Assembly (NCBI RefSeq): GCF_009834125.1
Contig: NZ_CP047146.1
Span: forward strand, 4,953,501 to 5,017,500
Direction of reading: 5' to 3'
Origin: Streptomyces sp. GS7
GTDB taxonomy: Bacteria; Actinomycetota; Actinomycetes; Streptomycetales; Streptomycetaceae
DNA length: 64,000 nucleotides
Positions 21,094 through 30,100 of the stretch are shown here, one piece after another (positions within the stretch are counted from its first letter, which is position 1; the number at the start of each line of letters is the position of its first letter). The position numbers and the translations under genes are program-made. The notes under the pieces are model-generated. The model was given only the letters and a program-made list of their open reading frames with translations. It made no database searches and was not told where the DNA came from.

Positions 21094-21133
21094 GCCGATG
21101 AGTTCCGCCGGAAGACCGGCGGAACTCATCGGC
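21094..21133. terminator. Bidirectional terminator hairpin between FUSC and APC permease genes
   Basis: Two 18-nt arms (21094-21111 and 21116-21133) are perfect reverse complements with a 4-nt loop. On the minus strand the stem, which starts 27 nt after the permease stop, is followed by the T-rich stretch ttctgcttttgcg, as in an intrinsic terminator. It also lies downstream of the plus-strand FUSC gene. Confidence 0.85.
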
Positions 21134-21159
21134 ATGCTCGACCGTGAGGTCGGGGGCTG

Positions 21160-22794
21160 TCAGTGACCGCCCTCGTCCACGACGGCGACCTCCTCGATGT
21201 TCTGCTCGATCGCCTCGGCCGGGACGGCGGTGGCCCGGGCCCAGTAGTAGATGCCGACGGAGAACACCGTGACGATCGCCATGTCCCACCACAGCGGGAT
21301 GTGGCTCTTGCCGCCGAAGCCGCCCTGCCAGGAGATGACGCCCATGCCGATCAGGTAGACCGGGAGCCACTGCGCGGCCTTCCAGTCCAGTCGGGGAGCG
21401 TTCGGCAGCCGCTTCTTCGTCGCGTACAGGGCGTAGCCGCCGAGCAGGACGTAGCCGATGATGATCGCCCAGCCCAGTCGCTGCAGGGTGTCCCAGCCGG
21501 CCCAGTAGATGATCAGGCTCGCCACGACGAAGGACAGCGGGGACAGGACGTTGCCGCCGGGCAGGCGGTAGGGACGTTCGTGGTTGGCCAGCCGCTGACG
21601 GAAGACGCCGAAGGCCAGCGGCGCGCCGGCGTACATCAGGACGCTGGCGGAGGTGATGAAGGAGACGAGCTGCTGCCAGCTGGGGAAGGGCAGGAAGCAG
21701 ATCACGCCGGTCACGAAGGAGATGATCAGGCCGAACCACGGCACACCGCGGGCATCGGTCTTCTCGAACAGCCTCGGCGCGTAGCCGTTCTTGCTCAGGC
21801 CGTAGGAGATACGCGAGGTGGAGGTGGTGTAGATCAGACCGGTACCACCGGGGGAGATGATGGCGTCCGCGTACAGGACCCAGCCCAGCCAGCCCAGACC
21901 GACCACCGTGGCAAGACCGGCCCAAGGGCCCTCGATGCCGACGTAGTTGAGCTTGGCCCAGCCGTGGGCGATGGAGGCCAGCGGCAGGGCGCCGATGTAG
22001 ACGACCTGGAGCGCGGTGTAGATCACCGCGCCGATCACGACCGAGCCGATCGTGGCACGCGGCAGGTCCCGCTTGGGGTTACGGCTCTCGCCCGCCAGCT
22101 GGATCGCCTGCTCGAACCCGAGCAGCGCGAAGATGATGCCGCTGGTGCTGATGGCACTCAGCACACCCTTGGCACCGAACGGAGCGAAACCGTGCGAGGT
22201 GAAGTTGTGCGGGTGGAAGTTGGTCGCCGCGATGACGAAGATCGCCCCGAGGGGTACGGCGATCTTCCACCACGTGGCGGCGCTGTTGGTGTGTGTGAGC
22301 ACCTTCACGCCCAGGAAGTTCACCGCCACGAAGATCGCCATCAGGACGACCGCGACGATGAAGCCGGTTGCGGAGAGAGTGCCGTTCGCGTGCTGCAGCG
22401 ACTTGGCCCAGGACCAGTGTCCGGCATAGCCGATCATGGCCTCGACCTCGATCGGCGCCACCGTCGCCGCCTGCAGCCAGGAGAACCAGCCGAAGGACAT
22501 ACCCGCAAGGCCACCGAAGGCGTAGTGCGGATAGCGGGCCGTGCCACCGGCCACCGGGAAGAGGCCACCGAGCTCGGCATGCACCAGTGCCAGGAGCACG
22601 ATCGCGACCGCGCCGATGCCCCAGGAGATCATCGCGGCCGGACCTGCCACCACGACGGCCTTCTGGGCGCCGTACAGCCATCCGGATCCGATGATGGAGC
22701 CGACCGAGGCCCACATCAGGCCGATCAGTCCTACGTCCCTCCGGAGTGTCGATGTGCGTGTCGTCATGGGCGTGATCTCGTCAACGCTTGCCAT
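21160..22794 (-). CDS. APC-family amino acid permease
   Basis: 544 residues from the ATG at 22794 (GAAAGG 7 nt upstream). Twelve or more hydrophobic segments are visible. The first helix motif GLMWASVGSIIGSGWLYG and the GFEQAIQLAGESRNPKRDLPRA loop are typical of APC superfamily transporters. It should import amino acids or amines with protons; the substrate is not deducible. An internal ATG at 22776 is a less likely start. The long divergent region to the cyclase gene may hold its promoter. Confidence 0.9.
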   Translation of the reverse strand: MASVDEITPMTTRTSTLRRDVGLIGLMWASVGSIIGSGWLYGAQKAVVVAGPAAMISWGIGAVAIVLLALVHAELGGLFPVAGGTARYPHYAFGGLAGMSFGWFSWLQAATVAPIEVEAMIGYAGHWSWAKSLQHANGTLSATGFIVAVVLMAIFVAVNFLGVKVLTHTNSAATWWKIAVPLGAIFVIAATNFHPHNFTSHGFAPFGAKGVLSAISTSGIIFALLGFEQAIQLAGESRNPKRDLPRATIGSVVIGAVIYTALQVVYIGALPLASIAHGWAKLNYVGIEGPWAGLATVVGLGWLGWVLYADAIISPGGTGLIYTTSTSRISYGLSKNGYAPRLFEKTDARGVPWFGLIISFVTGVICFLPFPSWQQLVSFITSASVLMYAGAPLAFGVFRQRLANHERPYRLPGGNVLSPLSFVVASLIIYWAGWDTLQRLGWAIIIGYVLLGGYALYATKKRLPNAPRLDWKAAQWLPVYLIGMGVISWQGGFGGKSHIPLWWDMAIVTVFSVGIYYWARATAVPAEAIEQNIEEVAVVDEGGH

Positions 22795-23294
22795 GGGGGG
22801 CCTTTCAAGACAGAGCTGGCCGAAAAGTTGCCTCAGCGTAGGGAGCATTCGGAGCCCTGCAAAGAGCCGTTGGCTGAATAGTTACATTCGAAGGAATATT
22901 CACGGCAGTCTCAGCGGACACTGCAGGCAACATAGGGCGGAATGCCCCCACCTGAACCACCCGCCCCGTCCGGATATCGGAATGGACGCAGCCAAATACC
23001 TGTACAGCGCACCAAATAGCTGAATTCAATTTGGTGAAATCTTTGAGCCTACGTGCCGGTGGCATTACTTTTCGGCGCCTAAGGTCTTCCGCCCTCTGTC
23101 TGCGAATGCGGAACTGCATCATCGCGGCGCGGAACCCTCGAAGCCGTAGCCGTCGAAACCGTGGGAACGCCCCGCCACCGGGGCAGCCAGGCGGTCGCCG
23201 CCGCACGGCATGCGCGCCCCCTCGCGACGGGGACATGCTGGGGAGGTGGGCCGCAAGGCCGGGAGCGGATCCCGGCTCGGCCGGGGAGCAGCAG
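22795..23294. promoter_or_regulatory. Divergent promoter region of the permease and cyclase genes, with an AT-rich inverted repeat
   Basis: 500 nt without a gene. At 23010-23036 CACCAAAT and ATTTGGTG form a perfect 8-bp inverted repeat around an 11-nt AT-rich centre. A second AT-rich patch (attcgaaggaatattcac, about 22886-22903) lies closer to the permease. Both stand out from the surrounding GC-rich DNA and are candidate regulator sites. No promoter boxes can be assigned with confidence. Confidence 0.4.
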
Positions 23295-24263
23295 ATGACC
23301 AGCAACCCCAGCGACGCCCCCACTCCCCCGCCACCCGGCGCCGGCAACGGGCCCGCCGTCTCCCGCGCGGAGTTCGACGCGCTCTTCGCCACGGTCCGCG
23401 CGTGGGGCCGCTGGACGCCCGCCGACCGCGGCGCCTGGAATCGGGTCACCCCGGACCACGTGCGGCGGGCCGCCGCTCTGGTCCGGTCCGGGACGGTCGT
23501 CCCGATGGCGCGCCCGTGGAACACCGCAGCCGGCCCGGACAACGGCAAGCCCGCGCTGCACTTCATGTCCGACCTCGGCGATACCGAGACGGCCGAACCC
23601 GCCACGCACAAGGACTTCATCGCCGTCGACTACCACGGCAAGGCCGTCAGCCACCTGGACGCGCTGTGCCACGTCGCCTACCGCGGGCAGCTCCACGACG
23701 GCCGCCCCGCGCGCGAGCTGGTCGACTCCCGAGGTGCCCGATTCGGTGCCGTGTCCGCGCTCGGCCCCCTGGTGGCCCGGGGCGTGCTCCTCGATCTGCC
23801 CACCGTTTCGGGGAGCGGGTGGCTGGAGCCCGGACGCGCCGTACACGCCGCGGACGTGGTCGCGGCGGAGAGCGCACTCGGCGTCACGATCGGCGAGGGC
23901 GACGCGGTACTGCTGCGGACCGGCAGCGTCCGCCGCCGCCGGGAACGGGGCGCCTGGAACCCCGACGCCGCGAGCGCGGGCTTCCATGTGGACGCCATGC
24001 CCCTGCTGGCCGGGCGCGGTATCGCGCTGCTCGGCGGCGACGGCGACAGCGACGTACGGCCCTCGCCGGTCGACGGTCTGCACTCTCCGGTCCACGCACT
24101 GGCGATCGTCGCGATGGGGGTACCGCTCCTGGACAACCTCGACCTCGAAGCGCTCTCCGCCGCCTGCGCCGACACCGGCCGCTACGCGTTCCTGCTCGTC
24201 GTGGCTCCGCTGAACATCCCCGGCGGCACCGGCTCACCCGTCAATCCGGTCGCGGTGCTGTGA
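23295..24263 (+). CDS. Cyclase-family (kynurenine formamidase-like) metal-dependent hydrolase
   Basis: 322 residues from the ATG at 23295 (GGGGAG 6 nt upstream; an earlier in-frame ATG at 23234 exists). The segment SHLDALCHVAY corresponds to the metal-binding HxxTHxDxxxH region of the family in its SHxDALxH variant. DAVLLRTGS, GIALLGGDG and the C-terminal FLLVVAPLNIPGGTGSPVNP match the family's conserved ends. Members hydrolyse formamides, imides or lactone-like bonds. No tryptophan-catabolic neighbours are present, so the substrate is open. Confidence 0.88.
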   Translation: MTSNPSDAPTPPPPGAGNGPAVSRAEFDALFATVRAWGRWTPADRGAWNRVTPDHVRRAAALVRSGTVVPMARPWNTAAGPDNGKPALHFMSDLGDTETAEPATHKDFIAVDYHGKAVSHLDALCHVAYRGQLHDGRPARELVDSRGARFGAVSALGPLVARGVLLDLPTVSGSGWLEPGRAVHAADVVAAESALGVTIGEGDAVLLRTGSVRRRRERGAWNPDAASAGFHVDAMPLLAGRGIALLGGDGDSDVRPSPVDGLHSPVHALAIVAMGVPLLDNLDLEALSAACADTGRYAFLLVVAPLNIPGGTGSPVNPVAVL

Positions 24264-24293
24264 CCGCCAGGCCGCGCGGCTGCCGGAGGCGAG

Positions 24294-24316
24294 CCCGGGG
24301 CAGAGGCCACCCCGGG
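24294..24316 (+). terminator. Possible terminator after the cyclase-family gene
   Basis: CCCGGGG (24294-24300) and CCCCGGG (24310-24316) form a 7-bp GC stem with a 9-nt loop, 30 nt past the stop codon. Confidence 0.45.
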
Positions 24317-24444
24317 AGCGGGGGCGGGTGCTGGATCCTGCTGCGGTGTACCCGGCGGCGACGGCTCGTCCACGGCGTGCGGCGACCCTCTGCCCGCGGT
24401 GCGGGAGGCCCGTGCCGTCACCTACCACCATCCAGGCAAAGCCC

Positions 24445-24450
24445 TACAAT
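24445..24450 (+). promoter_or_regulatory. Candidate -10 box for the GAF/SpoIIE gene
   Basis: TACAAT matches the vegetative -10 consensus at 5 of 6 positions, about 70 nt before the start codon. A good -35 box at 17 nt is not visible, so an alternative sigma factor or activator is possible. Confidence 0.35.
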
Positions 24451-24522
24451 CGGATCAAACGGTACAGCTGTTCCGGCACAGGGGCGGCCACAGCGGCAGG
24501 TACCGAAAGGGAAGTGGTTGGC

Positions 24523-27354
24523 ATGGGGCTCGTGGGAGTTGACATCGGCCCCGCACGTGCCCGTGACCAGTTCCTTCGCGGCGAGTCTGTCGAGGGCGCC
24601 GTGCGCGGCCCGATCCTGGACTCCTGGCAGCGTTCCCTCTCACTGGGGCTCGCCCCGGACGGATGCGAGCTGCCCTACCGCCGTGACATCGACCGGGACG
24701 GCCGGCTCGTGCACGCCGCCGGGCCCGTACTGGACCGACTGGAGGCCCTGTTCGCGGGCCGGAACATGAACGTGTCCCTGGCTGATGGGCACGGAGCCGT
24801 CCTGCAACGCCGCTTCGGCGAGACCTCCCAGGTCAGGCGGCTGGCCGCGATCCAGAGCGTGCCGGGCTTCGTGTTCGCCGAGCGGTTCGGCGGGACCAAC
24901 GGCATCGGTCTGGCGCTCGCGGAGCGTCAACTGGTCAACGTGTACGGCGCCGAGCACTTCGCCGAACGCTCCCAGTCCAACGCCTGCTCGGCCATACCCG
25001 TCCGGGACCTGCTCAGCGGGCGCATCGAGGGCATCCTCTGCTTCGGCTATCCGCTCACCGACGTGGACGCGGCGCTGAACACCGTGATCCGCAGAGCGGC
25101 CGGGGCCATCGAACGGCGGCTGCTGGAGCAGAGTTCGTCACGGGAGCGCGCCCTGCTGGAGGCGTATCTGGACACCAGGCGCCGCACGCCGGCCGGCGAC
25201 GGACGGCTCGGCGAGCTGGCCGAGAGCGGACTGGACTGGCGGGACCAGATGATCCTCAAGGAGCGGGCCGCCGATCTGATCTCCCTGGCCCAGCGCGCCG
25301 CCATAGAGGTTCCCCTCCCGAGCGGCCGACGGGTAACCCTGCTCAGCCGCCCGGTGACGAGCGAGTCCGGGGTGGAGGGCATCGTCATCGAAGCGGTCTT
25401 CCCGGCGCGGGACCAGCGCCTCGCCGTCCCGGCCGCGGCCGGCCCCTCGGTCAGCCCCCTGGCCGGGCAGGTCCTCGACCCCGGCGTCCCACCCCTCAGG
25501 CACCCACCGGAGACCGTCCCCGGACGAGCGGCCACGACAGCACGCGCACCCGGCGCCGCCGAGCCTGCCGCGGACCGGTCGACCAGCGGGCTGGTGCTGG
25601 TGGGCGAGCCGGGAGTGGGCACGTACGCCGTGGCGGCCCGGCGCCGCCTGGAGCTGCTGTCCGAGGCCAGCACCCGCATCGGCACCACCCTGGACGTGAG
25701 CCGCACCGCCGAGGAACTCGCCGAGATGGCCGTCCCGCGCCTGGCCGACTTCGTCACCATCGACCTTCCCGGGGCCGTACTGCGCGGCGAGGAACCGGCC
25801 GATCCGCGCACCGGCCTGCACCGCACCGTGGTCCACGGCTACCGCGAGGACTGCCCCTTCTACCCTGCCGGCGAGCCGGTCGACCTGCGCCCCAGCACGC
25901 CCCAACTCCGTTGCCTGGCCGCCGGGGAGCCGGTGCTCGAACCCGACCTGCGTACCGCCGCGGGCTGGATCGCCCAGGATCCCGCGCACGCCCAGGACCT
26001 CCTCGACCACAACGTCCACTCCCTCATCGCCGTCCCCCTCGTCGCCCGCGGCATCGCCCTGGGCGTGGCGAGCTTCTACCGCTCGCGGGACCCCGCCCCC
26101 TTCGGGGACGACGACCGTGCCCTGGCCCAGGAACTCGCCACCCGCGCCGCCATCTGCATCGACAACGCCCGCCGCTACACCCGCGAGCACAGCATGGTGC
26201 TGGCCCTGCAGCACAGCCTGCTGCCGCACAGCTTCCCCGACCAGAACGCCGTCGAGGTCGCCTACCGCTACCTGCCGGCCGAATCGGGAGTCGGCGGAGA
26301 CTGGTTCGACGTCATCCCCCTGTCCAGCAGCCGCGTCGCCCTCGTCGTCGGCGATGTCGTCGGGCACGGGCTGCACGCCGCCGCCACCATGGGCCGACTG
26401 CGCACCGCCGCCCGCAACTTCGCCGAACTCGACCTCGCCCCCGACGAAGTCCTCACCTGCCTCGACAACCTCGTGGCGCGCCTCGACCGGGACGAGGGCG
26501 GCGAGGAACCCTCCGCCGGCAACACCGGCATCATCGGCGCCACCTGTCTGTACGCCGTCTACGACCCCACGTCGCAGCAGTGCGTCATGGCCCGCGCCGG
26601 CCACCCCCCACCGGCACTGGTCCACCCCGACGGCACCGTCGCCTTCCCGGATCTGCCCGCCGGACCGCCCCTGGGCCTGGGCGGCCTGCCCTTCGAGACC
26701 GCCGAATTCCATCTGCCCGAAGGCAGCCAGCTGATCCTCTACACCGACGGCCTCATCGGAGACCGCCGCCGCGACGTCGACACGGCCCTCGACCGGTTCC
26801 ACCGGGCCCTGGCACACCCGAACCGACCGCCCGAGGACACCTGCGAGGAAGTCCTCCGTACCGTGGTGCCCGACCACCCCACCGACGACATCGCGCTGCT
26901 CGTCGCCCGTACCCACGCGCTGGACGAACACCGGGTCGCCACCTGGGAGCTGCCCGCCGACCCGGCGCTGGTCTCCGGCGTCCGCGCCTCCGTCGCCCGT
27001 CAACTGGCCGTATGGGGGCTGGAGGAGGCCGCCTTCGCCACCGAACTGCTGCTCAGCGAGCTGGTCACCAATGCCATCCGCTACGGCACCGCCCCCATCC
27101 AGGTACGCCTGCTCTACGACCGCACACTGACCTGCGAGGTCTCCGACGCCAGCAGCACCGCCCCGCACCTGCGCCATGCGGCCACCACCGACGAGGGCGG
27201 TCGCGGACTGTTCCTCGTCGCCCAGCTGTCCCAGGCATGGGGCACCCGCTACACCGGCAACGGGAAAGCCATCTGGGCCGAGTGCGCCCTGGAACTCTCC
27301 GGAGGAAACCCCGTCATCGCCCTACCGGATTTCGACGAAATTCCCGCTATCTGA
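24523..27354 (+). CDS. GAF-GAF-SpoIIE phosphatase-HATPase signalling protein
   Basis: 943 residues; the ATG at 24523 has AAGGGAAG 8-9 nt upstream. In order: an AcoR-type GAF sensor (about 60-205; FAERFGGTNGIGLALAE, AIPVRDLLSGRIEGILCF), a second GAF (about 375-550), a PP2C/SpoIIE phosphatase (about 570-795; metal-binding GGDWFDV and GDVVGHGL, then RAGHPPPALV, LYTDGLIGDRR, DDIALLVAR), and a C-terminal GHKL ATPase (about 806-935; N-box LLLSELVTNAIRYG, G-box EGGRGLFLVAQL). Such hybrids control sigma factors by partner switching: the phosphatase acts on anti-anti-sigma factors and the kinase binds sigma or phosphorylates the antagonist. The ligand and partner are not encoded here. Confidence 0.92.
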   Translation: MGLVGVDIGPARARDQFLRGESVEGAVRGPILDSWQRSLSLGLAPDGCELPYRRDIDRDGRLVHAAGPVLDRLEALFAGRNMNVSLADGHGAVLQRRFGETSQVRRLAAIQSVPGFVFAERFGGTNGIGLALAERQLVNVYGAEHFAERSQSNACSAIPVRDLLSGRIEGILCFGYPLTDVDAALNTVIRRAAGAIERRLLEQSSSRERALLEAYLDTRRRTPAGDGRLGELAESGLDWRDQMILKERAADLISLAQRAAIEVPLPSGRRVTLLSRPVTSESGVEGIVIEAVFPARDQRLAVPAAAGPSVSPLAGQVLDPGVPPLRHPPETVPGRAATTARAPGAAEPAADRSTSGLVLVGEPGVGTYAVAARRRLELLSEASTRIGTTLDVSRTAEELAEMAVPRLADFVTIDLPGAVLRGEEPADPRTGLHRTVVHGYREDCPFYPAGEPVDLRPSTPQLRCLAAGEPVLEPDLRTAAGWIAQDPAHAQDLLDHNVHSLIAVPLVARGIALGVASFYRSRDPAPFGDDDRALAQELATRAAICIDNARRYTREHSMVLALQHSLLPHSFPDQNAVEVAYRYLPAESGVGGDWFDVIPLSSSRVALVVGDVVGHGLHAAATMGRLRTAARNFAELDLAPDEVLTCLDNLVARLDRDEGGEEPSAGNTGIIGATCLYAVYDPTSQQCVMARAGHPPPALVHPDGTVAFPDLPAGPPLGLGGLPFETAEFHLPEGSQLILYTDGLIGDRRRDVDTALDRFHRALAHPNRPPEDTCEEVLRTVVPDHPTDDIALLVARTHALDEHRVATWELPADPALVSGVRASVARQLAVWGLEEAAFATELLLSELVTNAIRYGTAPIQVRLLYDRTLTCEVSDASSTAPHLRHAATTDEGGRGLFLVAQLSQAWGTRYTGNGKAIWAECALELSGGNPVIALPDFDEIPAI

Positions 27355-27524
27355 GGGTTCATCAGACAGTGTCGGCAAAAGGGGTCGTAGCATGACGGAA
27401 ATGCGGTAGCAGAAACCGGCAGTACGCCGCGAGGCCGCACCGCACGGCGCCGTCCCCCCGCGCAGCGCTCGGCGGCACCGCCCGTCAGCCGGGAAGAACG
27501 AGAGGCCGACCCCCGGAGAAGTCC

Positions 27525-29063
27525 GTGCACGACGACGCTTCCGACCACCCCCCTCCCGCGCACCGCGGCCCCCGGCCTCTCGTCCGCATCCGCGGCCTCA
27601 GCAAGCGGTTCGGCGGCACACTCGCGCTGGACGCGGTCGACCTCGACATCCACTCCGGCAGCATCCTCGCCCTGCTCGGTCCCAACGGCGCCGGAAAGTC
27701 CACCCTCATCAAGGTGCTCGCAGGCGTCCATCACGCGGACGGGGGCGAGGTGACGGTCCGCGGCCATCGGCTCGGCACCGAAGCAGCCGCCCGCGCCATG
27801 TCCTTCATCCACCAGGACCTGGGACTCGTGGAGTGGATGACGGTAGCCGAGAACATCGCCCTGGGCACCGGCTATCCACGCCGGGCCGGGCTGCTGTCCT
27901 GGCGGTTGACCCGGCAGCAGGGCGCCGAGGCCCTGGGCATCGTCGCCGCGCACCTCGACCCGCGCGCCACCCTCGCCGGCCTGCCGCGAGCCGAACGCTC
28001 CCTGGTAGCCATCGCCCGCGCGCTGTCCACACGGGCCGAACTCATCGTCCTCGACGAGCCGACCGCCAGTCTTCCGGCCGCCGACTGCGCCCGGCTCTTC
28101 GGCGTCCTGCACACCCTGCGCGACCAGGGCCGCGCCATCGTCTACGTCACCCACCGGCTCGACGAGGTCTACCAGGTCGCCGACGCCTTCGCCGTCCTGC
28201 GCGACGGCCGCCTCATCAGCCAGGGCCCGCTCGCCGACCGCAGCCCCGCCCGACTGGTCCGCGACATCGTGGGCCACGAACCCGGCCGGTACCGGCCCGC
28301 CCCCGCCGCGGGCCGCCCCGTCCTGTGTCTGGACCGCGTACGGACCGGCAACACGGCACCGGTCAGCCTGGAACTGCACGCCGGCGAGATCCTCGGGATG
28401 GTGGGGCTCACCGGCGCCGGACACCTGGAACTGGGCCGCGCCCTCGCCGGTGCCCGGCCCCTCCTCGGTGGACGGGCCCTGCTCGACGGACGGCCATACG
28501 CACCGCGCACGGTGGCCGCCGCGGTCGCCTCCGGCGTCGGCCTGGTGACCGGCAACCGTCAGGAGGAGGGCTGCGCCGCCGAACTGACCGTACGGGAGAA
28601 CATCCTGGCCAACCCCCGGGCCGACGGCCTCCCGGCCCTCCACTGGATCAGCCCCCGGCGCGAGCGGGCCAAGGCCACCGCCCTGATCGACCGGGTCGCG
28701 GTGCGCCCGCGGGACAGCGAAGCACCTCTCTCCGCCCTGTCCGGGGGCAACCAGCAGAAGGTCATGGTCGGCCGGTGGCTCCGGATCAGCCGCAAGCTGC
28801 TGATCCTCGAAGAGCCGACCGCCGGGGTGGACGTCGGCGCCAAGTCGGCGATCTACCGCATGCTCCAGGACGCGCTGGCCGACGGCCTCGCCGTCCTGCT
28901 CCTCTCCACCGACTTCGAGGAGGTCGCCAACGTGTGCCACCGTGCCCTGGTATTCGTCCGCGGGGCGGTGACGACGGAGCTGAGCGGCGAGGCCCTCACC
29001 GTCGCCGGGCTCGCCCGCGCCTCCTCGGCCATGCCCGCACTCACCGGGACGACGGGGCCATGA
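27525..29063 (+). CDS. Sugar ABC transporter ATPase, RbsA/MglA type (two ABC domains)
   Basis: 512 residues from a GTG at 27525 (GGAG 8 nt upstream). The first domain has a complete Walker A (LLGPNGAGKSTLIKV) and Walker B (LIVLDEPTASLP). The second has a degenerate Walker A (GLTGAGHLELG) and an intact signature LSGGNQQKVMVGRWL, then ILEEPTAGVDVG. This asymmetry is usual for the ribose/galactose CUT2 class. It energises uptake by the permease whose ATG overlaps its stop codon. First gene of a three-gene transport operon. Confidence 0.95.
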   Translation: MHDDASDHPPPAHRGPRPLVRIRGLSKRFGGTLALDAVDLDIHSGSILALLGPNGAGKSTLIKVLAGVHHADGGEVTVRGHRLGTEAAARAMSFIHQDLGLVEWMTVAENIALGTGYPRRAGLLSWRLTRQQGAEALGIVAAHLDPRATLAGLPRAERSLVAIARALSTRAELIVLDEPTASLPAADCARLFGVLHTLRDQGRAIVYVTHRLDEVYQVADAFAVLRDGRLISQGPLADRSPARLVRDIVGHEPGRYRPAPAAGRPVLCLDRVRTGNTAPVSLELHAGEILGMVGLTGAGHLELGRALAGARPLLGGRALLDGRPYAPRTVAAAVASGVGLVTGNRQEEGCAAELTVRENILANPRADGLPALHWISPRRERAKATALIDRVAVRPRDSEAPLSALSGGNQQKVMVGRWLRISRKLLILEEPTAGVDVGAKSAIYRMLQDALADGLAVLLLSTDFEEVANVCHRALVFVRGAVTTELSGEALTVAGLARASSAMPALTGTTGP

Positions 29064-30100
29064 CCCACTCTCCACGTCGCCCACCAGGCAGCCGGTTCGG
29101 GCACCTCACCGGCGCGTACGGCCTCCTGGCCCTGGGCGCCCTGCTGTTCCTGGCGTTCTCCCTCGCCCTGCCGGACACCTTTCCCACCCTGGACAACATC
29201 TCCGAGGTCCTGTCCAACCAGTCGATCCCCGCCATCCTCGCGCTCGGCGCGACGATCCCCATCGTCACCGCCAAGTTCGACCTGTCCATCGGCTACGGCC
29301 TCGGCCTCGCGCACGTCATGACCATGCAGCTCATCGCCCACGAAGCCTGGCCCTGGCCGCTCGCCTGCCTCCTGGTGGTCCTCGGCGGGACACTGGTCGG
29401 CATCCTCAACGGCGCGGTCGTCGAATTCGCGCGGATCAACTCCTTCATCGCCACGCTCGGCACCGGCAGCATCCTGTACGCCGTCACCGGCTGGATCACC
29501 AACGGTGCCCGGATCGTCCCCGGCCCGCACGGCCTGCCCACCGCCTTCACCGACCTCTACGACTCCAGGTTCCTCGGCCTGCCGGTATCCGCCTTCTACG
29601 TCCTCGCACTCACCGCCGTCCTCTGGCTGGTCCTGGAACGACTGCCCCTCGGCCGGTACCTGTACGTCATCGGCTCCAACCCCCGCGCCGCCGAGCTGGT
29701 GGGCATCCCCACCCGGCGCTACGTCATCCACGCCTTCGCCGGATCGGGCCTGGTCGTCGGCATCGCGGGTGTCCTGCTCGCCGCCCAGCAGCGCATCGGC
29801 AACCCCAGCGTCGGCCTGGACTACCTGCTGCCCGCCTTCGTCGGCGCACTGCTCGGCTCCACCGCCATCAGACCCGGCCGGGCGAACGCCCTGGGCACCC
29901 TGGTCGCCGTCGTCGTCCTCGCGGTCGGCCTGGCCGGCATCGGTCAGCTCGGCGCACAGTTCTGGGTCACCCCGCTGTTCAACGGCGCCACCCTGCTCCT
30001 CGCCGTCGGCATGGCCGGCTACGCCGCCCGCCGGCAGCTGCGCCGACAACGGACCGAACCTCCCCGCACTCTCCCCGACCCGCCCCGGACCACCCCATGA
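29060..30100 (+). CDS. Sugar ABC transporter permease (RbsC type)
   Basis: 346 residues. The start overlaps the ATPase stop (ATGA), implying translational coupling. Eight to ten membrane segments are visible, with the CUT2 permease hallmarks FINSFIATLGTGSIL-like (RINSFIATLGTG), YVIGSNPRAAELVGI and GALLGSTAIRPGRANALGT. It forms the channel, probably as a homodimer with the double ATPase. Confidence 0.93.
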   Translation: MTHSPRRPPGSRFGHLTGAYGLLALGALLFLAFSLALPDTFPTLDNISEVLSNQSIPAILALGATIPIVTAKFDLSIGYGLGLAHVMTMQLIAHEAWPWPLACLLVVLGGTLVGILNGAVVEFARINSFIATLGTGSILYAVTGWITNGARIVPGPHGLPTAFTDLYDSRFLGLPVSAFYVLALTAVLWLVLERLPLGRYLYVIGSNPRAAELVGIPTRRYVIHAFAGSGLVVGIAGVLLAAQQRIGNPSVGLDYLLPAFVGALLGSTAIRPGRANALGTLVAVVVLAVGLAGIGQLGAQFWVTPLFNGATLLLAVGMAGYAARRQLRRQRTEPPRTLPDPPRTTP

